Below, piece by piece: positions 11,975 to 24,745 of a stretch of 64,000 nucleotides of DNA. A program made the position numbers and the translations under genes. How positions within the stretch are numbered: position 1 is the stretch's first letter; each line of letters starts with the position of its first letter. Under the pieces are notes generated by a model. It did no database searches and had not been told where the DNA came from. It saw only the letters and a program-made list of their open reading frames with translations. The stretch comes from Hybos culiciformis. Lineage: Eukaryota; Arthropoda; Insecta; Diptera; Hybotidae. The stretch lies in the NCBI GenBank assembly GCA_964007475.1, contig OZ023275.1, forward strand, positions 38,249,381 through 38,313,380, read 5' to 3'.

Positions 11975-12002
11975 ATTATATAATACACATTATATAATAC
12001 AC
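11975..12002. repeat. Tandem duplication of a 14-bp unit
   Basis: ATTATATAATACAC occurs twice head to tail and begins a third time. It is an ordinary AT-rich slippage repeat. Confidence 0.85.
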
Positions 12003-15000
12003 ATTATCTGAATATGCAATAAAATTTCAAATTGTTCAAATAAAATTATTACTTTATATTATAACTTACAACATATACTATGTACATATAATTAAATAAC
12101 ATAATTAGAAATTATTTTGATAAGAATATTTAAATCACTTTGCATGAATAAAATTATTTTGAGCTCAAAATTAGATGACAGCTTTAACTATCTTAAGTCA
12201 ATAATATGATGCACTATTCGCTTGCTTATTAGATCAGTGACTTACCGGAAAACATGACTAGTTATAAGATATTACGCTCGATTGATTTAGACACTTTGGA
12301 AATTTATTTTTAATAAAAAATATTATAATAAATAATTAAATTCAAAATTTTGATTAGTGGAAAAATATGTTTTATACGTATATAAAATCTATGTCTTAAC
12401 CGGCTAAATAGATCGACTTTTTTCAAAGTGCTATTTACAGTTATTGCCGTAGGTAGATGGTATATATGCGGTTATGCAATCTCGACACATCTCTTGCTTT
12501 GTATCAAATATAATTTATATCTTAGTTTGTTCGAACATGATTAAGGTATTATTTAAATAGGTCTTTCAAATTTTTATTATTTGCTCACAACAAGAAGTAA
12601 AAATTTAAAATATAAAAAGAAAAAAGAAATTTTTTTTTTACATACAATAATTATTTAGTTCTTTTACATTTTTTTTTTTTTTTATAATTTTCTCATAATA
12701 ATTAAAAAAAAATAAATTTTCAATGAATTCTCACGATATTAATTTTAATTTTTTTCCTAAATAAATTCAAAAATTTTCTCACATTTTCTTAAATATAGAC
12801 TTCCTTACAATCTAATTAGAGATTCAATTTCAATTTCAATTTCAATAGACAATCATTTTTTTTTCTCTCTTAATTTGTGTTAAATTATTTTTAGTCAATA
12901 AAATTTAAAAATACTTTTTTTTTCTTCTCAACAATAAATTAAATTTATCTAAATTTAATTTAAACATAAAAAAATTATCTACATCGAAGTGTGTCGATGA
13001 TCATAATTTTCTTTTTTATATATATATATATATTATAGATAGATATATTTTGTTTACATTTCGCAAAACTTTATTCAAATGAACCTAAATAAGATACATA
13101 TATATGATGAATTAATGTTAAAAAAAAAATAATAATAATAATTTGAGCTAAAAATAAAATTTCAAATCAACAAAATGCCAAAAAATGAAATGGTGATTTC
13201 AAAATTGAATTCAATGGTATATAAAATAAACATAAAATCAAAAATAATACTAAAAATATATAAAAAAAAAGAAGAAAAGTTTGTTGCATTCTAAAATAAC
13301 AAAAAGAAAGCAAAAAAAAAAAAAACAGAATTTTTAAATAACAAATTTTATGTCAAAACTTTTTTTTTTTTATTGATATGGATATCAATTTTTTTTTTTT
13401 TTTGTTGATGAACGACAAAAAATTAAAATAAAACGAATAAAATTATTTTGCGAAATTTGAGAGTTTTTTTTTGTTAATTTAAAAATAAAAAATATATATG
13501 TATATTTTTTTGCTTCCAAATGTTTTTTTTTTTTCTCAACGAAAACGATAATATTGATAAGCAAGCCTTCATTGAATTTCAATAAAATTCACAATAATTT
13601 TTTTTTTTTTTTGTGAATTGTGTAAATTGAAGTGCCAATTTTTATTTTAATCAAAATGAACAAAAAAAAAAAAATTAAATCAATATTTCAAAAAAAAAAG
13701 ATTCACATAAAATAAAATTAAAAATAATTTATAGGGTAATATAAATTTTTTTATTATTTATTTGAGATTTTTAAATTCTTCTTCCGAAGTGAAAAAAAAT
13801 TTCTTTTATGAATAAATTAATTTTTCTTTTTTTTGTCTAGAAATGAAAAAAAATTTATGAAAATGTTTTCTAGTCAACAATTTTGTCAAAACAAAAGCTA
13901 AACTATAAATGTTTTTATTTTATGATGAATTATTATTATTATTATTCAGTTCTCGAAATTAATTTATTGTATATTTATATGTATATTGTATATTAATATT
14001 CTCGGATAAATAATTTTGTCTATTTTATATATTTGAGAGAAACTTGTTGACAATAATAAATTATTTGTAAATTTGTTATAACAATTTTTGTTGAATATTA
14101 TTTTTCTGATGTTTTTATCAAGTAAAATGACATTAAAGTTACGAAAAAAAAATTAAGTTTTTAATACAAAAAGTTTATCAGGAAAGTATAAATTTTTACA
14201 CGTATAAAAAAGTTTAAGATCTATTTCTTCCGTAGTTGTTGGGGTGTATTATTCAGATTTTGTTTATATAAACATATGATTCCTTATTAATTATTATCAA
14301 TAATACACTTTATCAGATCTTGGAATGCACTATAATATTATTATTGTTTTGTTAAACTGAAATTTACAAAAAATAAATGATGATGATGAGACTTTAATTT
14401 TAGTTTTAATGTATTCGATATGATTGTATAAAATTTTCTGTGAATTTGTGGAGCATTTTTAAAAAGCAAGAAATATGTAAAAACGTCTTCTTTCAAAATT
14501 TGTTTCAATAAATTTTTTAAATTAATAAATTTTCTAATCATTTCTAAATATTGTACATTTTATTGGAAACATTATTTTTATTTTGGTAATAATGTGAAAT
14601 TGATAATCAAAAATCAACCATTAATAAAAAAAAAAAAAAACAAAATACTTATTAAAATTATTTCTACTTTATACTATTAGTACTAAGAATGGTTCAACAT
14701 CAATAATTTCAACATCATAAATCATAAAAAAAAACAATGCAAAACAAAAATACCTGTATGTAGTTAACATGAAAAAAAAAACCGACTATCAAGAAATGTC
14801 CTAAAAAACTACAAAGACAAAACCTTTTTTTTTTTTTTTTCTAAGAACAATAATTTTTTAAATGTTGTGTAAATAATAAATTTATCTTAAAATTATTTTT
14901 TAATCGAATATACTTAAAAAAAAAAACAAAAAAGGTGTGAATAAAGAGATAAAAAAAAAAAAATTAAATTGCCAGAAGCTTAACAAGCAGGATTCCTTTT

Positions 15001-18000
15001 GAACAATTCATTTTTTTTTTTTCGATTTTTCTTCACGATATGTGAAGTTATTTCCTTCTGTTTATAATGTTTGCACATTTCATTTCACACTATACCTACC
15101 TATACATATTTTTTTTTTAATTATATTTTTCTTTAAAAATTAATTAAACTAAAAAATAAAAAAAAATAATAATAAGGGAATAAATTCAATAACCTCGCCC
15201 TTCATTTCATAATTCCCAGAAAAAAAAAACAAGAAGCATATTTCAGTTTTTATACATTTAACAGGCATATATCATATAATATGGCTATCCTACAACATGG
15301 CTCGAGAATTGAGGAAAATCTTTGAAAATCGTCATTTGAATTAAAAATGTTTGCCGCTAAAATAGTTCTTATATATAAATCTTCTACATTGGCATGACCA
15401 TGGATTCGCAATATAACTGACAGTTGTGTGTTAACTACACTACCGTAATATACGAGTAATATCTGTAGATTTATTCATTTTAATTCTATGTTTTTTTGTT
15501 TTCATGTTGCAGCAAAATATAAACCTAATTAGATTGTGAATAACCTTCTAAAACATTTTATGCATAAAAGTAATTTGAAATAATTGTCTGCGAAGGCTGA
15601 ACTTTTTTTCTCTCTCAATTTTCTATCCGCATTTTATGTGTATTTCAAAATACAAGTAATTGAAAAAACTGCTTCTAATTATTAAATAATTATGATAGAC
15701 AATTATTTTATCTAAAAAAAAATGTATGCATACATTTTTATCTATCTACTTTTTGAATAAATGAGATTCTAAATCTGATATAAATAAAAGAAGCAAATTT
15801 TTCATAGAAATCAAATTTTTAATGCCTTTAGAAAGTTTACTTAAATTTTATATTTAACTAGTCGACATTTAATTTGAAAACATTAAGTTTGAACTTTCAA
15901 TGTCGATATTATTGCCCAAATCCAATAAAAAATTACAATGATAAATGGATAACAAATATTTCTTTATCCATTTAGTCTTTAATAATAAAATCAATTTTAT
16001 ATAACGTAGATATCTCAACTAAATCTTCTTCTTGCTTCTTCTTCAAGCTTCCTTCACACAACAAAAAATCACGTTATCGTTAGGACATCTAGAAAAAAAA
16101 TGTACACCGTGTTAAGTGATTGCAAAATAATAATCTAACTTGCAAAATTCAGTTTATTTTGCTATTGGTCTTGATTTCATAAATTGCAGAAAAAATGTAA
16201 AAAAAAATTTCTCATGAAAAATCATAAAGATAACACTTTAATGCGACTTCCCATTAGTAAATGTGACCAGAATGTGAAATTTTATTTGAAAATTTATGGA
16301 AAATTAAATTTAAACATTTTTACCTAGCTGCGTTAAAGTGTTTTAATTATTTATTAAAAGAATTATGTTTTTTTTTTGCCTTATTATCATCGTTTATCAT
16401 TATTATTATTTTAAGCTTAAATCTGTGGCATTATTGAAAAGTAACATTAGTTGTATTTTTGCTAAATTATTAAGTTCTTTGAAAGAAATTGATTCAAATA
16501 TTAAAACACCAAAATTTTATGGTCATTATTGCAAAATTTTTATTATTTTAGCTATTTATTTTTAGAATTTATAAACATAAATATATATACATACATATAA
16601 TAAATGTATATAATACATATTGTTTACTGTAGGCCACAGAAATATAATGCCGCATCAATTGTTTAAATATTTGTGCTTAAATGCGCACATATATTAAAAG
16701 AGAATTTTTAGTATTTTGTCATTCATGAGAATTTAAAATCGCATCATTTCTACATCATTTCAACAACCTATTAAAAATTCCACTTTATTTAACTTTTGTT
16801 AAAAATATAAATTATTATATGGCTTAAAAAAAAAAGTACATAAATTAATATTATATTTTTAATATTTATCTTTAAAAAAGTTAAGCTGTAAAAAAATTAT
16901 CTTTATAATGATGAAAGACACATCATTGTATATATTTATTATTAAAAAATATAAACAAAAACCTTAAAAATTATCTATCATCATGATTAATTTTAGTGTC
17001 CTCATTATATGCGATTATCTGAAAATTTAAATGAATGACTTAACTTCAGCAGACGAATAGATAGAATAATAATTATTCTTATAAATAATTTTTCTGCACG
17101 CTTTTTCTTGATATTATAAAGACTCTTGAACTATATGTTTTGGCGTGAAATTAAAATGTAGCTAAGAAATAAATTTTTAAATATACAACAAGTGTTACTG
17201 AAAGTGAAAAAAAATTGTTTACAATATTAAGAAAATTTCATATTAGAAATAGGCAGCAGTGGTATCATCGTCATATATATTTATTTTTCATTAGAATATA
17301 AGTAGGCAATGGTGAAATTATCTTAATTATATCTTGTTCGTTTTTCCTTTCAATATTCATAAATTAATGTTTCCACCGATTTCACTTGTTTTTTGATATT
17401 TTGCAACGTCGAACGTAATATCTAGACACAAGTTTTATTATAAATTTATAATACATACACTAAGTATACAAGTTTACATATTTTTATATAAAATATATAC
17501 ATTTTATAATTATTATCACGCTATATGTTTGCATATTATGACAAGTATTTTATTTAAATTTTATTGTTGATATAAAATTTAAAATATTCAATCATTCGTA
17601 TAATAAAATCAGTATAAGTTTTGCGGTTTAAGATTAGTTTTCCGCTGTAAGATCTGTATCTTTTAGTAATATACTTTATATATAATAAATTATTGTTTAT
17701 TTAAAATTTAGTCAGTCATTCAGCACACCAAAATAAAAGTTTTTATGTAATTATTTTTAACGACGGTTAAATTGATTTGTGAAAATATTTTTATATTTCG
17801 TTTCAAGTTTGGAAATAGAAAATATTGGTATAATCAATATAAAGTTCTTCGGTTTTAATAAATGTAAGTATTTTAAAGTTTCTTAAGTCAAGAATTTTAT
17901 TTTTACCCAAATAGAATGATAATGCTTGATTAGTTTTTTGTTTATTTGCTAATTAACGATGGGTTTACATAAAACATTACTTTTAATTAACTTTGAAATT

Positions 18001-21000
18001 GTTAAAACTTTATTCTCGAAACAATAAATTTATATCAAGAAACAGAATTATCATTACCAATTGGACTGATTATTGTAACATTCAATGTATAATATTTTAT
18101 ACTTAACCTAAAGGTTTTAGTTGTATATATAGACATTTATATAAGTTTTGTCTTCCATACTAATGATTTTCTCATTTAATTTTTTGTATCGACTATATAA
18201 TTTTTAACATATTCATATATACAAGTATTATAAAAAATTCTAAAAAAAACAGCATATAATAATGATGAAAATGTTGATTAAATATGACCCGATTCAACAT
18301 TATACAAATAAATATTCATTTTTACAAATTAAAAATAAAAATAAAATATAAAAGAAAATAATGGCAAGATTATCTTTTCGAACTTCTCATTTTTTACAAT
18401 CGGTTGCAACATTATACATTATTATTATTATTTTACGTATATATTTTTAATAGTTTTTTTTTGTTCCTCAAAATTTGAACATAAAACATATTTTTACATA
18501 AATCTTTGTTCGGCAATTATTTTATTTGTAAATTTTAAAATTTTTTATTTTTGGCTTATGAATTTCTTTCAACTGACGACGACGACGTTGACCTATAAAA
18601 AAATTCTCTTTTTTTTTCTTTTAATTACAAAATACCTATTATTGTGTCTATAGCACGTACATTAGCAATAAATCTTTTACAATATGTATATAATTGGTTG
18701 TATGTTATAAAATATAGAGAGGTATCTACATATTTTACAAAACATAAAAAAAAAAAAGAAGTTTATTATTAACATAAATTTCTTATCATTACTGTAAGAT
18801 ATCTAGATATTTATTTTCATTTTAGCTAGGCGCATATTGAAAATTCTAACTATAGAGTATAAAAATTTCTAAAATATTTACATGTTTGGAATTGCAAAGA
18901 AGTTATACACAATGTACAACCACTACTGTTCTGTACATAAACATAATATTAAAAAATATTTTATATTTTATTTTTATATTAAAAACTATTATACTTTTAG
19001 CAGGTATATAGATAAGGTATACTATACAATATAAATGCAGTGTATTATGTTAATGTTTCGCGTGTATTATTTAATATTTCTGGTTTCTTAATAATTACTC
19101 TTTGACTTTAATTTTGTATGCTCAAAGGATTCGGAATATAATTAAAAGACTTTTAAAGTTCACTAAGCAATTTTTTTTTAACTCAGTTCAGTTCTAATTT
19201 ATCTAACGACAAAATATTTCAGTTTCATTTCCAAATTTTGTTTAGATCTTGAATATGTATAGTAGGATTATGATATTTATATATTCTCATCAATGGAGGC
19301 CCTACATGTCTCATTATTATTATTTTTTTTAATAACACATAATTTCCTTTCACTTTGTTTCGCACATGAAGTAGATCGTTTCGTGACTAGAATGCACAAT
19401 TTTTTGTTAAACTGATCTTATTTTTATTTATATGCCGTCATTTTATCGTCGGTTTTGTTGAATTAAAGTACATAAATTGCATCAAAGAATTCTTAATAAA
19501 TAATAATGATGATAATAATGTGAGCAAAATAAAAAAAAACATTTATATATATAATTTACAGTTCAAATTGACCGTGATGATGAAAACTTTAAATTACTTA
19601 TTTTTTTTTTTTGTTTTTATTTTTATAAATTTATTCATGAATTATTCACTAATATAAAGTTTAAAATAAAAAAAGCAAATTTTTTTTTTATTTTTTGCAT
19701 ACCAAAAATAATATTTTATTTTTCGAGCAAAAAAATGATAATAATTCACAATTTTGTATGTTTTTTTTTTTTTTTTCAGTAAAACATATTCCAAAAATTA
19801 AGATACGATAAATTGTTGCCATGATTCGAGTTTTAAAACTTTATTCACAAACTTTATTGTTATAAATTTTAATAAAAAAAAAAAAAAAAACAAAAAAAAA
19901 GTTTTCCTTTAGGTGATATGGACGAGTTTTTTTTTTTTTTATATACCAAGAAAATTGGCAGTTTTTGTGGGTAGACTTTTCATATTTTTCTCTCCTGATT
20001 AAATAAAAATCGACATAATTGGAATTATTATAGTTCAATATTGAAGTTTAAAAAGCAATGTATATAATATTCTTTTGAAAATTAAAGACCATTTTTCCAT
20101 AGATATTTTTGCTTAGTTCAGTTATGGTATAGGTAAAATATAGGTTGCTTAAATTTTAGAATTAATCCTTATATACTCTTGAAAATAATAAATTTTTGAA
20201 ATCTAATAATTTCAGTTATTTTTGTGAAATTTTATACAAACATTAGTTGCAAAAAATAAGCTTGGTATAATGGTTGCTTCTCCATATATTTGTCATAACA
20301 TGATTGATTAAAAATAAATTCAAAGAAAATAAAGTTTACTGTACATAATTTTCACTTTAATTCGAAAAAGAGATTAAGTTTGTGCACGTTTAAAAAACCT
20401 TGTCGATTTTAATTTTTTTTTTTTTTTGCAAAATTTTACTCCTTTTCCATTAACAAAAAAAAAAAGAAGAACAAAACTCTGGATAGTTCTTCCACATAAC
20501 AAATTTTATCGGATTTCAAATTTTTAGAAAGGTTTATTTTTTTCATATGAATTTTTTTCTTTTCTTAAACTACCTTCTCCATATTTTATGAACTGTTGGA
20601 ATTATGATCTTCAGAATATGAAATACTTTGGTGTTTTGGTTTATTTTCAGTCAAAATTTCTATGTTTTCTATGTAAAAAAAAATTATCTTCAAATCAAAA
20701 AAATAATTAATTGAAAACCTTTATTCATTAAATTGTGTTTCCTTTTCTTATAAAATAGCAAAATTCTTTTCAATTTTATTTCATCCCTTCGAGTTTATGA
20801 AATATTTTTTAAGTATGTATATAATACCATAGTATCTTATTATAACATTTTAATTTAAATGTAGGAGGTCTAATATTTTTACGTTGAAATTTAAGTCATT
20901 ATAATATTTTAATGGCTTACTAATGACTTTTATCTTCTTCTTAATTCATATGATTTTTTTTTTTGTTCTCAATGTTCATTTTTCATTTTCTTTGATTTTA

Positions 21001-21884
21001 ATATAATTTGAATCTTTTAATTAAGATACATATATTAAACATGGGGGTAACTTGAATATATGTTGACAAAATTAGGTATTTTGTTTATTAGGAAGAAAAA
21101 AAAGTCATTAAATTTTATAATAATTTCTTTTAATCTTATCTTAATTGAAAAATTATTAAATTTATCGAAATTTATTTTTTTTTAAACTGCTGCTTCTTAT
21201 GTATCTACATATGCATATTTATATAAATCTACTGGAATGTATATCAATGTTGCAGAGCGTATGTTTATTTATATATTAATATGATTTAAAAAAAAAATTA
21301 AATTATAATGATATTTTAATTAAAAATTAAGCAAGCGTATAAATGAAATTAAGTGTAATATTTAAAAAGGTGTAAATAATTTTGATATACAGTTTTCAAA
21401 TTATTAATTGGGATTGAATATAATATTATTATCGTGATATTAATATTCAGTAAAATTTTGTGTTGTTAAAACCTGCAAACTGCATTTAAATCTATATAGG
21501 TATGTTCGTTGTACATGAATTCAAATTTTAAAAAATAAACAGAATCAAAAAAAAAATAATTGAATTCAATTTCATTTGATTCGTTTAATTAAATTTTATT
21601 TCACAATAAAAGAACACTCAGAATCCAAGGAAAAATGATTGTTATGTTAGACGAATTAATTTGATTTTCAATGTTCAGTCTTTTTCTTAATAAAAATAAC
21701 TATAACGTTTGATCAAGACAAGGATAATATGAATTAATTGAAAAAAAAAATATATAACGAAAATGAAAATACCGTCAAATCAATACAAACCCTTTTTGTC
21801 AGGAAGCTAGCATTGATGTAAGTAAGAGCTACTAGTAAGAGCTAGAGTGTGTGAATATAATTTTTTTTTTAATAACCTATAGCA

Positions 21885-22299
21885 AGGGTCGGCAACATAC
21901 GGCCCGCGGGCCAGATACGGCCCATTCGGTGTTCTTTTTTGGCCCTCCAAGATTTTTATTGCCGCCTTGTTATTCGGCCTGATTTATTCTTCTAGGCCTT
22001 TTTATAATTTTTTAACTTTTTTACAGCAAAAAAAATTAAAACTATCAAAAATTCCATTCAGAACCTCATATTTATATAATTCAGCTTTTAAAAAAATTCT
22101 ATTACTACAACTTTTTGCATTATTCAATAAATGTTGCATTAAAAATATTATTTTCTGCTAAATATTGATCGCCAAATTTTCTGAAGGGCTGCTATTGTTG
22201 TAGCATTACGAATTGTAAATTAAATAAATGAAAGAATTAATCCCACAAAAAATATAAAAATCTGCATCTGGCCCAGTTGATGAAAGTCTTGCCGACCCT
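21885..22299. mobile_element. hAT-like MITE (AGGGTCGGC termini)
   Basis: The left end reads AGGGTCGGCAACATACGG and the right end TCTTGCCGACCCT, inverted copies over about 11-12 bp. The flanks CTATAGCA (21877-21884) and TGATAGCA (22300-22307) agree at 6 of 8 positions, compatible with an aged 8-bp hAT target duplication. Just inside the left end is GGCCCGCGGGCC, a feature I associate with widespread hAT-derived repeats. There is no transposase; a 64-codon internal frame is AT-driven and not recognised. Confidence 0.75.
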
Positions 22300-22307
22300 T
22301 GATAGCA

Positions 22308-24389
22308 TTGAAACGTACTATCTTGTTCTAATATCATCTTAACATACTATAATATGTATTTCTATACTTGTAAATACTGTGCTCGTTTATTTGAAAAATT
22401 TTGATATCAATTTTAAAATTGAAAATTCTTGAATTTTTTTTTTTTTTAACTTACAAATTGAAATTTTCATTTTACGCTATGAAAGATAATAATTAAAAAA
22501 AAAAATATTTTTTTTTTGGGTATTTAGTTATCATTTTATAATAGAAGAATAAGTTTAAAATTTGTTTTTGCAAAACGAATGAAATAAAAATTAATTAAAA
22601 AAATAAATTATTTTTTAAGGTATAATATACATTTCGTTGGGAAAGAAAAAGGGAAATTTTTCAAATGAATGAAATATATACACATAGCATGTTTTTATTT
22701 CTCAAACAAAAATATTTGAAATAACTGTATAATTTGTAATTTATTGCTTTTTTTGGTTTTATGTCTTTCTCTTGATGTTAATAAACCATCAACTTCATCT
22801 ATTCAAAATGTTATACTGAATTATTTATTTTTTAAGTAAATATTTGTTTCATTAAAGGACCAGAACAAATGATTTTAATTTTATGATGTTTGAATCTGAA
22901 TTATTTAACTTTGCTTGCCTTTTTTTTTTTTTTTTTTTTATGTTTAAAATGTGGACATTTTAAAATAATCTTTCTAGAAATTGGATTTCATTTGTAAGGA
23001 AAAATTAGATTATATTATTCCTGTATTATTATAAATAACTATCAATTTTTGTTGTTAAAATAAAATTTATTGAATAAATATTAGAATTATTATATTTATA
23101 ATTAAATTTATTATTTTATCGATATTACTTGTCACATTAATTTAAATATTTATATAAAATATATCTTCTCAATGACTATTTTGCTTTCTCACAACTTGAC
23201 CGGATTAGAAATAAGCCCGCCGCTCCGATTGGTAGCGTTGTTAAATTCTTAAATTAAAAAATTATAAAAATAAGTTGGAAATACTTTTTACAATAAATAG
23301 TTATAATACACCTGTCAACGATTAAAAATAATTGACACGTTTTTATTTTACTATAAAATTTTAACAATTAGACAATTTTTTTTAACTAATCAACTTGAAT
23401 AACTTAAATAAAATGAAAAATTACAATTAATAGTTATTCCGACTATCAGTGACGGTTGCACTGTGTTTATTCTTACAGACCTCTGACACATAAGCAGCTG
23501 TATACGTTTATGTTTCTAAATAAAATTATTTTCATCCTTTTGCATGAATTTTCTAAGATTTATTGGACTTAAAATTCTTATTTTATATTTCTTTCATCAC
23601 GTATAAAATACGTGGAATTGACCTTTTCTCTTCATTTTACTCTTAAATTAGTATCATTATTAATTAGATACTATTATCGTTTTAAGTGTTTAAAAATGTA
23701 AACAAGAATTAAAATAAAGATATATAAAAGTAAGTTAATTTTTATATTAAGAAATATTTAAAAAATTTCATTTCTTTTAATTATTTAAATATATATAATT
23801 TAGATTGATTTTTTAAATACTATATTTCGGATACAAATATTTAATGCATTTTTATTTCGTCTTGGGAATGTTTTAAAAAAAAAATAAAAATAAAAAAATT
23901 CTATCTTCTAATCCCAAAATGAATAGGATATTCCAACAAGAATAGGGATACGATAAAATGTCTTTTACAAAAGTTGGTATACGATAAAAAAAAAAAATTG
24001 GTTTTATTTCATTTCTTTGTTCTCTATGGATTAAAGTTTTTCTTTTTTCTGTTAATACCAAAAAAAAAGTTTTTTACTTTTTTTTTTTTTAAACTAAATT
24101 AGTTTCCAATAGTTCGTGACAAAAAAAAAATCTAGTGAGTCTATAAAAAAAACTGAATTTATTTTAGTTTGGGAAAAGGAAATATAAAAAAAAAAAGAAT
24201 TTTAAAGATAAAATAAAAACAAGTTGTTAAAGTTTCCAAAAACCTAAATTTTGTAAAAAAAAATCAAACAAATAAATAACTTGAATTTAATGAAGCCAAC
24301 TGGCCAACCTACATAAATTGCATTTCTTTGAAGTGTGTGGCCTGAAAGTGTATTAAGAAGTTTTTATTTTTTTTTTCTCTATATACATA
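22308..24389. other. Intergenic; possible upstream promoter region of the tetraspanin
   Basis: No coding exon is seen. A GC-elevated patch at about 23205-23240 (GCCCGCCGCTCCGATTGG, which includes an inverted CCAAT) and the segment 23440-23500 stand out from the A/T background. The remainder is A/T runs, including poly-T at 22919-22939. Confidence 0.5.
23448..23729 (+). promoter_or_regulatory. Candidate transcription start and non-coding exon for the tetraspanin
   Basis: TCAGTG at 23446-23451 resembles an arthropod initiator with +1 at 23448. A DPE-like AGACC lies at 23477-23481, two bases beyond the strict spacing. A consensus donor GTAAGT begins at 23730. Since the tetraspanin ATG abuts a splice acceptor, an upstream non-coding exon must exist. 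This is only one candidate; the sequencing gap at 27.6 kb could hide another. Confidence 0.2.
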
Positions 24390-24743
24390 CACTGAAAAAA
24401 CAGACAGATTTTTTTCTGTATATATTTTGCTACGTGTATAGTCCAAATCGAACTAGTGGATAGCAAAATTTGCTATTTGTCACAGGAAAGAAAAATTGCT
24501 ATTAGTTTTAATTTTTAATATGTCTGTTCATATGATTATAGCAATATTTCTCATAAACATATCAGATATCTAATATTATATAAAAAAAAATATAATTTTC
24601 GAGTAGCAAATTTTGCTACAATTCATTTGCTATATATTTTATGTATATTTTAATAATAAATGCAAGATTTTGAGTACATACTATCCAACTTTAACTTAAA
24701 GCTGGTAATTGTAGCTAATTTTCCAACGAGTTTTTTTTCAGTG
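24390..24743. mobile_element. 354-bp TA-flanked element with CACTGAAAAAA termini
   Basis: The left end CACTGAAAAAA and right end TTTTTTTTCAGTG are inverted copies, each flanked by TA (24388-24389 and 24744-24745). The interior carries repeated TTTGCTA/TAGCAAA motifs, including two odd palindromes (TAGCAAAATTTGCTA near 24470 and GTAGCAAATTTTGCTAC near 24612). There is no reading frame. The organisation (TA, short CAC...AAAAAA ends, motif-packed interior) parallels the larger element at 4408-5642, though the motifs differ. A diverged partial relative lies inverted at about 59.1 kb. Confidence 0.6.
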
Positions 24744-24745
24744 TA

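Larger units (their letters stand above)
5645..21876. other. Long gene desert with small repeats
   Basis: No multi-exon gene can be assembled on either strand across these 16 kb. The sequence is mostly A/T runs, TA repeats and short microsatellites. Separate entries cover the 256-bp TIR element, coding-like scraps at 7.6 and 9.4 kb, a hairpin at 10.1 kb and a tandem duplication at 12.0 kb. Around 12.25 kb the minus strand shows an ATG followed by a strong donor (ATGTTTTCCG then GTAAGT), but no partner exon was found. (CAATTT)n occurs at about 12825-12845. Confidence 0.6.
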
